Positions 1 to 6,656 of a DNA stretch of 25,510 bases are shown here, in pieces. Position 1 is the first letter of the stretch. The number at the start of each line of letters is the position of its first letter. This DNA is from Salibaculum sp031581025 (GTDB lineage Bacteria > Pseudomonadota > Alphaproteobacteria > Rhodobacterales > Rhodobacteraceae): the NCBI RefSeq assembly GCF_031581025.1, contig NZ_JAVLCA010000037.1, one strand, 5' to 3'. Both the position numbers and the translations under genes were made by a program. Below the pieces are notes generated by a model. It did no database searches and had not been told where the DNA came from. It saw only the letters and a list, made by a program, of their open reading frames with translations.

Positions 1-80
1 TCGATCGCCCCCCAGACCTCGGGGTCCCGCGACGAAAGCGGCTCGGTGAAGAAGGGGTCGGGGCTGGTCGAATGGGTCAT
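1..80 (-). CDS. glyA: Serine hydroxymethyltransferase, N-terminal fragment (runs off the window)
   Basis: Only the first 26 codons are present, reading MTHSTSPDPFFTEPLSSRDP then EVWGAI. The FFTEPLSSRDPE(V/L) stretch is how alphaproteobacterial GlyA proteins commonly begin, just before the helix that precedes the ELGRQ..EIELIASEN segment. That segment lies outside the window. GlyA is the cytoplasmic PLP enzyme that interconverts serine and glycine and charges tetrahydrofolate with a one-carbon unit. The start is well supported by AAGGAGG at about 88-94 on the minus strand, a good distance from the ATG at 80. The gene diverges from NAD kinase across about 209 bases. The call rests on a short N-terminal match from memory, so identity is probable rather than certain. 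Confidence 0.68.
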   Translation of the reverse strand, partial: MTHSTSPDPFFTEPLSSRDPEVWGAI

Positions 81-195
81 GGTGGTCCTCCTTGGCGGGC
101 GCCGGTCCGTTTCCGGCCAATATCTGCTTGTGGGCTTGATATGGGGCAAATCCGTGACGGGAAAGGCCCAAAGCGACGCAGGCCGGACCGTTGGC

Positions 196-260
196 GTCCG
201 ATCGCGGTATCCGTGCGCGGGATTGCCGGGGGGATTGCCTTTCCCGCCGGCGCATCGGAC
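196..260. repeat. Inverted and direct repeats in the glyA-nadK divergent spacer
   Basis: GTCCGAT at 196-202 pairs with ATCGGAC at 254-260, enclosing a smaller GCGGGA (217-222)/TCCCGC (242-247) pair. Inside this lies a 9-base direct repeat, GGGATTGCC, at 219-227 and 231-239 (12-base period). The structure sits between the two divergent starts and within the probable nadK 5' leader. It could be an RNA fold or a protein site, but arms this short can arise by chance in G+C-rich DNA. No known riboswitch class was recognised. Confidence 0.3.
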
Positions 261-289
261 AAGGGAGGCGACAGACAAGGGACGGACCC

Positions 290-1051
290 ATGGCCCCCAA
301 GCTCGCCTTCGTTGCCAGCGATGCGCCCATCGCCCGACAGGCCGCCACGGCGCTGGCCCAGCGCTACGGCGCGGTAGAGGAGTCCGACGCTGATGTCATC
401 GTGGCCCTGGGCGGCGATGGCTTCATGTTGCACACGCTGCACCGGACCCAGCATCTGGATGCGCCGGTCTACGGCATGAACCGGGGCACCGTCGGCTTTC
501 TGATGAACGAATACGCCGAGACCGGCCTGCCCGCGCGCCTGGCGGCGGCCGAGGAAGAGGTGATCAACCCGCTGCGGATGCAGGCGACCTGCGCGGATGG
601 CACGACCCATCACGCCCTGGCGATTAACGAGGTCTCCTTGCTGCGCGCGGGGCCGCAGGCGGCGAAGCTGCGCATCCACGTCGATGGCAAGCTGCGCATG
701 GCCGAACTGGTCTGCGACGGCGCGCTGGTGGCCACGCCGGCCGGGTCCACCGCCTACAACTACTCGGCCCACGGGCCGATCCTGCCCATCGGGTCGGATG
801 TCCTGGCCCTGACGGCGGTCGCGGCCTTCCGGCCCCGGCGCTGGCGCGGCGCGCTGCTGCCCAAGGAAGGGCGGGTCACATTCGAGGTGGTCGATCCGGC
901 GCGGCGCCCGGTCATGGCCGATGCCGATGGCAAATCCGTGCCCGACGTGGCCGAGGTGCGCATTCAGTCGGCCGAGGACGTGCAGCACCGGTTGCTGTTC
1001 GATCCGGGCCACGGGCTGGAGGAACGGCTGATCCGCGAACAGTTCGCCTGA
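290..1051 (+). CDS. nadK: NAD kinase
   Basis: This 253-residue cytoplasmic enzyme phosphorylates NAD to NADP, supplying the cofactor for biosynthetic and redox reactions. The family signature is clear: VALGGDGFML with the GGDG loop at residues 41-44 (Asp43 catalytic), an Asn-Glu pair at about 113-114, and TPAGSTAYN at 149-157 in the C-terminal beta-sandwich. The length matches the short alphaproteobacterial NadK group. I chose the ATG at 290 because AAGGGA lies about seven bases upstream and the protein begins MAPKLAFVAS, the expected first beta strand. The reading frame stays open upstream to 191, but that extension is arginine-rich and lacks a ribosome site. The gene stands alone, divergent from glyA and convergent with the CIA30-like gene. 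Confidence 0.95.
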   Translation: MAPKLAFVASDAPIARQAATALAQRYGAVEESDADVIVALGGDGFMLHTLHRTQHLDAPVYGMNRGTVGFLMNEYAETGLPARLAAAEEEVINPLRMQATCADGTTHHALAINEVSLLRAGPQAAKLRIHVDGKLRMAELVCDGALVATPAGSTAYNYSAHGPILPIGSDVLALTAVAAFRPRRWRGALLPKEGRVTFEVVDPARRPVMADADGKSVPDVAEVRIQSAEDVQHRLLFDPGHGLEERLIREQFA

Positions 1052-1067
1052 GGCCGCCGGCCGCCGC

Positions 1068-1093
1068 TCCTTGCCGGGCGGGCCCGGCAAGGA
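1068..1093. terminator. Perfect 12-bp inverted repeat between convergent genes, likely bidirectional terminator
   Basis: TCCTTGCCGGGC (1068-1079) and GCCCGGCAAGGA (1082-1093) are exact reverse complements separated by two bases. The repeat starts 16 bases after the NAD kinase stop and ends 22 bases before the stop of the convergent gene. No T-tract follows on either strand, so termination efficiency is uncertain, but position and symmetry fit a shared terminator. Confidence 0.6.
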
Positions 1094-1115
1094 CGCCCCG
1101 CCCGCCGTCCCGGTT

Positions 1116-1646
1116 TCAGTCGGCGCGGATATGCGACACCCGCAGGTCGGCTTGATGGTCGCGGCCATAGGCCACAAGCGCGACCGACCGGGCATCGGCC
1201 GCCTCCAGCGGCGGCAGGCCCCCGCCCGAGGCGGTGAACCGGCTCAGAGGCACGGTGACATCGGCCCAGTCGCGCGGCGCGGTAAAACTGGCCTGATAGA
1301 ACTGCCAGGGCAGGCGCGTTGCCGTACTGCGCAGGTGGATGTAGTAGGTCTGGCCGTCGCCGCGCGCGACCAGGGTCAGCGTGGTCGTATCCGCCGGCAG
1401 GCCGTCCAGCGGATGCCGCGCCTGGATGAAGCCGCCATTGTTGGCGGTGCTCACGGTGCCGCTCAGGTGCAGATGCGGCGGGGCCCCGCCGATCACGGCC
1501 TGCCCCTCGGACCGGCCGCCCATGACGCGGTCGGTGAAGAAGGACCAGCGCGCGGTGGGGTCCTCGGTGAAATCCTCGATCAGCATGTCGGCCCGTCCCG
1601 GGGGTCCGGCGAGCACAGCGAGCAGCAAGACGACGACCCCCTTCAT
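1116..1646 (-). CDS. Exported CIA30-family (complex I intermediate-associated 30) domain protein
   Basis: This 176-residue protein starts with a signal peptide (MKGVVVLLLAVLAGPPGRA, cleavage near residue 19), so it probably acts in the periplasm. The rest is one beta-rich domain of the CIA30 / NADH:ubiquinone oxidoreductase intermediate-associated family. It carries the hallmark FFTDRVMGGRSEG at 36-48, followed by NNGGFIQ and a YYIHLRS strand. The family folds as a galactose-binding-like jelly roll. In eukaryotes members act in complex I assembly, but the role of bacterial homologues is unknown and should not be assumed. The start at 1646 is chosen because it opens the signal peptide; the Shine-Dalgarno is weak. 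The frame extends further upstream into the end of prpE without a plausible protein. It lies 31 bases downstream of prpE on the same strand and may be co-transcribed. Confidence 0.8.
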   Translation of the reverse strand: MKGVVVLLLAVLAGPPGRADMLIEDFTEDPTARWSFFTDRVMGGRSEGQAVIGGAPPHLHLSGTVSTANNGGFIQARHPLDGLPADTTTLTLVARGDGQTYYIHLRSTATRLPWQFYQASFTAPRDWADVTVPLSRFTASGGGLPPLEAADARSVALVAYGRDHQADLRVSHIRAD

Positions 1647-1677
1647 GACACCAAAGATAGCGTGTTGCCCGGCGCCG

Positions 1678-3570
1678 TCACCCCCTGGGATACCCGATTG
1701 TTGCCAGGGCCTCGGAAATCTCGTCGAGGATGGCCGGGTCGTCGATGGTGGCGGGCATCTTGTATGGCTTGCCATCGGCGATCGAGACCATGGTGCCGCG
1801 CAGGATCTTGCCCGACCGTGTCTTGGGCAGGCGGTCCACCACCACGGCCAGCTTGAAGGCCGCCACGGGGCCGATGCGCTCGCGCACCAGGGTGACGCAT
1901 TCCTTGACGATCTCCGCGTGCGGGCGCTCTACCCCCTTGGACAGGCACAGGAACCCCAGTGGCAACTGGCCCTTCAAGTCGTCGCTGACCCCGATCACTG
2001 CGCATTCGGCCACGTCCGAGTGGCTGGCCAGCACTTCCTCCATGCCGCCGGTGGACAGCCGGTGGCCGGCCACGTTGATGACATCGTCGGTGCGCGCCAT
2101 GATCCAGACATAGCCGTCCTCGTCGATCATGCCCGCGTCGCCGGTCTCGTAGTAGCCCAGGAAGGTGGCGAGGTAGGATTTTCGGAACCTGTCCGCGGCG
2201 TTCCACAGCGTCGGCAGGGTGCCCGGCGGAAGTGGCAGCTTGACCGCGATGGCGCCCAGCTCGCCAGCGGGCAGCGGGGTGCCGTCCTCGCCCAGGATCT
2301 GGATGTCGTAGCCTGGCATGGGAACGGTGGGACTGCCCAGCTTGACCGGCAGCGGCTCGATGCCCACCGGGTTGCCCGCGATGGTGTAGCCCGTTTCGGT
2401 CTGCCACCAGTGGTCGTAGACCGGCTTACCGGTCATCTTCCGGGTCCATTCGATGGTGTCGGGGTCGGCGCGTTCGCCGGCCAGGTAGATCGCGCGCAGG
2501 CCGGACAGGTCGTATTTCTCGACGCATTCACCTTTCGGGTCCTCGCGCTTGACCGCGCGAAAGGCCGTGGGCGCGGTAAAGAAGCTGCGGACGTTGTGTT
2601 CCTGGATCACGCGCCAGAAGGTGCCCGCGTCTGGCGTGCCCACGGGCTTGCCCTCGAAGACGACGGTGGTGTTGCCGTGGATCAGCGGCGCGTAGCAGAT
2701 GTAGGAATGGCCCACGACCCAACCGACATCCGAGGCGGCCCAGAAGACCTCGCCGGGGTCGACGTTGTAGATGTTCTTCATGGTCCAGTTGAGGGCCACC
2801 AGGTGCCCCGCGGTGTGGCGCACCACGCCCTTGGGCGCCCCCGTGGTGCCGGAGGTGTAGAGGATATAGGCCGGGTGATTGCCCTCGACGGGCACGCAAC
2901 CGGCCGGTTCCACACCATACTGGAAGCCGTGCCAGTTGACGTCGCGGCCCTCTTCGAGGTGCGCGACTTCCTGTTCGCGCTGGAAGATGACGCAGAAATC
3001 GGGCTTGTGCCCGGCCTGGTCTATGGCCCCGTCCAGCAGCGGCTTGTAGTGCACGACGCGGCCCGGCTCGATCCCGCAGGAGGCGGCGATGATCGCCTTG
3101 GGCTGCGCGTCGTCGATGCGCACGGCCAGTTCGTGCGCGGCAAAGCCGCCGAAGACCACCGAGTGGATCGCGCCCAGCCGCGCGCAGGCCAGCATGGCCT
3201 CGAGCGCCTCGGGGATCATCGGCATGTAGATGATGACGCGGTCGCCCTTTTCCACGCCCTTGGCGCGCAGGGCCCCGGCCAGGTTGGCCACGCGGTTGCG
3301 CAGCTCGACATAGGAGATCTCGCGCTTGGTGTGGGTGACCGGGCTGTCATGAATGATGGCGGTCTGATCGCCGCGGCCCTGTTCCACGTGGCGGTCGACG
3401 GCGTTCCAGCAGGTGTTCACCTTGGCGTCGGCGAACCATTCATAGATGTGGTCGCCCCGGTCGAAAAGCGCCTGTTTCGGGGCCTCGTCCCAGTCGATGG
3501 CCTGGGCGGCCTCCATCCAGAACCCCTCCGGATCGGCCTTCCAGCCCTCGTAGACCTCGCGGTATCCCAT
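1678..3570 (-). CDS. prpE: Propionyl-CoA synthetase
   Basis: This 630-residue AMP-forming acyl-CoA synthetase makes propionyl-CoA from propionate, ATP and CoA in the cytoplasm. Family motifs occur in order: the P-loop YTSGTTGAPKG (238-248), WWQTETG (398-404), YYETGD (483-488), and the C-terminal PKTRSGKILRG segment whose Lys588 is the catalytic residue controlled by acylation in this family. The N-terminal YREVYEGWKADPEGFW and the GNPVGIEPLPVKLGSPTVPMPG segment favour PrpE over acetyl-CoA synthetase, as does the length of about 630. The start at 3570 has GAGGAGG about seven bases upstream. An open extension to 3813 crosses the operator region and is not coding. The 5' region carries several TTTGCA-type sites, suggesting control by a short-chain acyl-CoA-sensing regulator. 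A CIA30-like gene follows at close spacing. Confidence 0.94.
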   Translation of the reverse strand: MGYREVYEGWKADPEGFWMEAAQAIDWDEAPKQALFDRGDHIYEWFADAKVNTCWNAVDRHVEQGRGDQTAIIHDSPVTHTKREISYVELRNRVANLAGALRAKGVEKGDRVIIYMPMIPEALEAMLACARLGAIHSVVFGGFAAHELAVRIDDAQPKAIIAASCGIEPGRVVHYKPLLDGAIDQAGHKPDFCVIFQREQEVAHLEEGRDVNWHGFQYGVEPAGCVPVEGNHPAYILYTSGTTGAPKGVVRHTAGHLVALNWTMKNIYNVDPGEVFWAASDVGWVVGHSYICYAPLIHGNTTVVFEGKPVGTPDAGTFWRVIQEHNVRSFFTAPTAFRAVKREDPKGECVEKYDLSGLRAIYLAGERADPDTIEWTRKMTGKPVYDHWWQTETGYTIAGNPVGIEPLPVKLGSPTVPMPGYDIQILGEDGTPLPAGELGAIAVKLPLPPGTLPTLWNAADRFRKSYLATFLGYYETGDAGMIDEDGYVWIMARTDDVINVAGHRLSTGGMEEVLASHSDVAECAVIGVSDDLKGQLPLGFLCLSKGVERPHAEIVKECVTLVRERIGPVAAFKLAVVVDRLPKTRSGKILRGTMVSIADGKPYKMPATIDDPAILDEISEALATIGYPRG

Positions 3571-3591
3571 GGTGTGCCTCCTCCTCATGCG

Positions 3592-3766
3592 TTGCAAAGG
3601 GATAGGGCAGGGGGTGGCCCTGCGGCAAGCCTGTTGGCGCCAGCACGTGGCAATCGGACGCAAAATATTTGCAGAACCGGGACCTATGCTACGGCCATTT
3701 TTGCAAAGTCGCTGATTTCCGCCCGCCCGGGGTAAATCCCAATGCGGGCCTGCAAATCTGCAAATT
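3592..3766 (-). promoter_or_regulatory. Cluster of TTTGCA(A/G)-type sites upstream of prpE, candidate ScfR/PccR-like operator
   Basis: Read towards prpE, the spacer holds ATTTGCAG twice in tandem with an 8-base period (plus-strand 3750-3765). Then come CTTTGCAAA (3700-3708), TTCTGCAAATATTTTGC (3661-3676 region) and CTTTGCAAC (3592-3600). That is five or six copies of an A/T-rich heptamer in about 180 bases of otherwise G+C-rich DNA. TTTGCAAA half-sites are the described target of PccR, the short-chain acyl-CoA regulator (ScfR) of Rhodobacter sphaeroides propionyl-CoA carboxylase genes; RamB-type relatives use similar sequence. The assignment to prpE control is inference. The nearest copies lie immediately 3' of the maeB stop. 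Confidence 0.6.
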
Positions 3767-3781
3767 TCCGGTGCGGGGGAA

Positions 3782-6061
3782 TCACCCGTAGTGCTGCACC
3801 GGTGTGCCGGCAATCGCGGCCATGTTCAGCAATCCGCGCGCCGTGATCCCCGGCGTGACCACATGCGCGCGGTTGCCCATGCCCATCAGGATCGGCCCGA
3901 CCTCCAGCCCGCCGCCCTTGGACTTGAGGATGTTGCGCACCCCCGAGGCGGCATCGGCATGGCCGAAGATCAGCACGTTGGCCGCCCCGTCCAGCCGCCC
4001 GCCGGGCAAAAGGCGCGCGCGCAATTCCGGGTCCAGCGCGGCGTCGACATTCATCTCGCCCTCGTACTGGAAATCGGTCTCCATCGCGTCGAGCAGGGCC
4101 AGGGCCTCGCGCAGGCGCTTGCCCGAGCCTTCGGCCTGGTTGCCGAACTGCGATTGTGAGCAGAAGGCGATCTTGGGCTCCACCCCGAAGCGCCGGGCAT
4201 GGCGGGCGGCCCCCAGGGCGACCTCGGCCAGGTTCTCGGGGCTGGGCAGGGACCAGACATGGGTGTCGGCCAGAAACAGCGGGCCGTCCTCCAGGATCAT
4301 CATGGAAAGCGCCCCGTGCGGGCGATAGCTGCCGTGGCCCAGAACCTGGGTGATATAGTTGAGATGCCAGCGGTATTCGCCGAATGTGCCGCAGATCAGG
4401 CTGTCGGCCTCGCCGCGCTGCACCATGACCGCGCCGATGGCGGTGTTGTTGGTGCGCATGATGGCGCGGGCCAGGTCGGGGGTGACGCCGCGCCGCGCCA
4501 TGATCTGGTGATAGGTGCCCCAGTAATCGCGGTAGCGGGGGTCGTTCTCGGGGTTCACGATCTCGAAGTCGCGGCCCGGGCGCACCACCAGCCCGGCGCG
4601 TTCGCAGCGCGCCTCGATGACCTCGGGGCGGCCGATCAGGATGGGCTTCTCCGGGGTCTCTTCCAGGATGGCCTGCGCGGCGCGCAGCACGCGTTCGTCC
4701 TCGCCCTCGGCAAAGACGATGCGGCGGGCGGCCTGGCCCGCGGCCTCGAAGACCGGCCGCATGAGCAGCGCCGATTTGAAGACGCTTTCGTTGAGCTTCT
4801 GCTTGTAGGCCTCGATATCGGCGATGGGCCGGGTGGCCACGCCAGTTTCCTGTGCCGCTCGGGCCACGGCGCTGGAGACCACCGCCGACAGCCGCGGATC
4901 AAAGGGCTTGGGGATCAGGTAATCGGCCCCGAAGGTCAGGTGTTCGCCCTGGTAGATGCGCGCGGCCTCGGCGCTGGTGGTCTGGCGCGCCAGGTCCGCG
5001 ATGCCCTCGATGCAGGCGATCTGCATGGCGTCGTTGATCTCGGTCGCGCCGGCGTCCAGCGCCCCGCGAAAGATGAAGGGAAAGCACAGGACATTGTTGA
5101 CCTGGTTGGGAAAATCGCTGCGGCCCGTGGCGATGATGGCATCCGGGGCCACCTCGCGCGCGACCTCGGGCAGAATCTCGGGCGTGGGATTGGCCAGGGC
5201 GAAGATGATCGGGCGCTCGGCCATCCGGCGCACCATGTCCGCGCTCAGCACGCCCGGCCCGGACAGGCCCAGGAACAGGTCGGCCCCGTCTATGACCTCG
5301 TCCAGCGTCGCCGGGGCGGTGCCCTGGGCATAGGCGGCCTTTTGCGGGGTCATGTCCGTCTCTCGGCCCTCGTGGACCAGACCCTCGATGTCGCACAGCC
5401 AGACGTTCTCGCGCCGCACTCCCAGTTTGAGCAGCATGTTCAGGCAGGCGATGCCCGCGGCCCCGCCGCCGGTGCTGACGACCTTGATGTCCTCGAAGGA
5501 CTTGCCGGCAACACGCAGCGCGTTGGTGGCCGCCGCGCCGACGACGATGGCCGTGCCGTGCTGGTCGTCGTGAAAGACGGGGATGTTCATCCGCGCGCGG
5601 CAGATCTGTTCGACGATGAAACAGTCGGGCGCCTTGATATCCTCAAGGTTGATCGCCCCGAAGGTCGGTTCCATCGCGCAGACGATCTCGGCCATTTTCT
5701 CTGGGTCCGGTTCGTTCAGTTCGATGTCGAAACAGTCGATCCCGGCGAACTTCTTGAACAGGACGGCCTTGCCCTCCATCACCGGCTTGGCGGCCAGCGC
5801 CCCGATGTTGCCCAGCCCCAACACCGCCGAGCCGTTCGAGACCACCGCCACCAGGTTGCCCCGCGCGGTGTAGTCGAGCGCGGTTGCCGGGTCGGCCTTG
5901 ATCTCGAGGCTGGCCTCGGCCACGCCGGGCGAATAGGCGCGGGCCAGGTCGCGGCCATTGGCCAGCGGCTTGGTGGCGCGGATCTCGAGTTTGCCGGGCT
6001 TGGGGTCCCGGTGATAGGCGAGCGCGGCGTCGCGCAGCGAGGTCTCGGTCTTGTCGGCCAT
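3782..6061 (-). CDS. maeB: NADP-dependent malic enzyme with C-terminal phosphotransacetylase-like domain
   Basis: This 759-residue cytoplasmic protein converts malate to pyruvate, CO2 and NADPH. It has the two-part MaeB layout. The malic enzyme half (about 1-430) shows AYSPGVAEA (42-50), AAKPVMEGKAVLFKKFAGID (about 90-109, with the catalytic lysine region), FHDDQHGTA (163-171, metal and substrate) and the nucleotide loop GGGAAG (198-203). The C-terminal half (about 440-759) is phosphotransacetylase-like: RRIVFAEGEDERVLRAAQ near its start, a GTFGEYRWH segment in the middle, and PILMGMGNRAHVVTPG near the end. In family members this half usually serves acetyl-CoA-responsive regulation rather than catalysis. 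The start at 6061 follows a modest ACGGGG site. An in-frame extension to 6154 would translate the palindrome region and is rejected. It diverges from cdd; no terminator is obvious before the prpE operator region. Confidence 0.95.
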   Translation of the reverse strand: MADKTETSLRDAALAYHRDPKPGKLEIRATKPLANGRDLARAYSPGVAEASLEIKADPATALDYTARGNLVAVVSNGSAVLGLGNIGALAAKPVMEGKAVLFKKFAGIDCFDIELNEPDPEKMAEIVCAMEPTFGAINLEDIKAPDCFIVEQICRARMNIPVFHDDQHGTAIVVGAAATNALRVAGKSFEDIKVVSTGGGAAGIACLNMLLKLGVRRENVWLCDIEGLVHEGRETDMTPQKAAYAQGTAPATLDEVIDGADLFLGLSGPGVLSADMVRRMAERPIIFALANPTPEILPEVAREVAPDAIIATGRSDFPNQVNNVLCFPFIFRGALDAGATEINDAMQIACIEGIADLARQTTSAEAARIYQGEHLTFGADYLIPKPFDPRLSAVVSSAVARAAQETGVATRPIADIEAYKQKLNESVFKSALLMRPVFEAAGQAARRIVFAEGEDERVLRAAQAILEETPEKPILIGRPEVIEARCERAGLVVRPGRDFEIVNPENDPRYRDYWGTYHQIMARRGVTPDLARAIMRTNNTAIGAVMVQRGEADSLICGTFGEYRWHLNYITQVLGHGSYRPHGALSMMILEDGPLFLADTHVWSLPSPENLAEVALGAARHARRFGVEPKIAFCSQSQFGNQAEGSGKRLREALALLDAMETDFQYEGEMNVDAALDPELRARLLPGGRLDGAANVLIFGHADAASGVRNILKSKGGGLEVGPILMGMGNRAHVVTPGITARGLLNMAAIAGTPVQHYG

Positions 6062-6099
6062 GGCGTGCCCCGTGTCATGTTCTGGTCGGTTCTGTTTTC

Positions 6100-6113
6100 G
6101 TTTAATGTTAAAC
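6100..6113. promoter_or_regulatory. GTTTAA-N2-TTAAAC palindrome in the maeB-cdd divergent spacer
   Basis: GTTTAATGTTAAAC is a perfect 6+6 inverted repeat with a two-base spacer, 39-52 bases upstream of the maeB start. It is strikingly A/T-rich for this region. Its position fits an operator overlapping or flanking a maeB promoter. The cognate regulator is not identified. One TTGCAAAT (6173-6180), like the prpE sites, occurs in the same spacer. Confidence 0.45.
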
Positions 6114-6259
6114 AGTAGTCCCGGCGTCGCGGGGTCCCTGCACCGGTCCATCAAGCATCAACAGGCCCCGTCTTGCAAATCCGAATGCGCGGCCGGGCAC
6201 ACGCCAAGGCTTGCATCCCTTCGGCCGCCATCCCAATCTGGGGTCCGGAGGGATGCCCA

Positions 6260-6652
6260 ATGCCACTTGTCGATGACGCCCGCGCCGTGCGTGAAAACGC
6301 TTATGTGCCCTATTCCAACTTCAAGGTCGGGGCCGCGATCCGCGGGGCCAGCGGCGCGGTCTATCGCGGCGTGAACGTGGAAAACGTGGCCTATCCCGAA
6401 GGCACCTGCGCCGAGGCCGGGGCCATCGCCGCCATGGTCGCCGCCGGCGAGACCACGATCGCCGAGGTCGCGGTGATCGCCGACAGCCCGGTGCCGGTTT
6501 CGCCCTGCGGCGGCTGCCGCCAGAAACTGGCCGAATTCGGGGCCGGTGACGTGCCTGTCACGCTGGCCACGACGCAGGGCGCGACGGTTGAAACCACCAT
6601 CGCCGGGATGCTGCCCGGCAAGTTCGACAGCCACCAGATGAGCCGGAGCTGA
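6260..6652 (+). CDS. cdd: Cytidine deaminase
   Basis: This 130-residue protein is the short homotetrameric type of cytidine deaminase, which converts cytidine and deoxycytidine to uridine and deoxyuridine in the cytoplasm. Zinc ligands are in place: Cys50 with catalytic Glu52 in the CAE motif, and Cys83 and Cys86 in SPCGGC. The N-terminal AYVPYSNFKVGAAI and GVNVENVAYPEGTCAE segments are diagnostic. The start at 6260 has GGAGGGA seven bases upstream. An overlapping ATG at 6253 is out of frame, and the longer open frame to 6173 lacks a ribosome site. It is the first gene of a nucleoside-salvage operon and is followed after four bases by deoA. The divergent maeB promoter region lies upstream. 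Confidence 0.95.
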   Translation: MPLVDDARAVRENAYVPYSNFKVGAAIRGASGAVYRGVNVENVAYPEGTCAEAGAIAAMVAAGETTIAEVAVIADSPVPVSPCGGCRQKLAEFGAGDVPVTLATTQGATVETTIAGMLPGKFDSHQMSRS

Positions 6653-6656
6653 GCGT

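Noticed and set aside
81..289. A riboswitch between glyA and nadK
   Set aside because: Repeats are present, but none of the folate, glycine or SAM riboswitch cores I know could be recognised.
1381..3735. A 784-codon open frame opposite prpE and the CIA30-like gene
   Set aside because: Antisense artefact; it spans two unrelated genes and their operator region and has no recognisable domain.
4199..6118. A 639-codon open frame opposite maeB
   Set aside because: Mirror-strand artefact of high third-position G+C; maeB has complete motifs across the whole interval.
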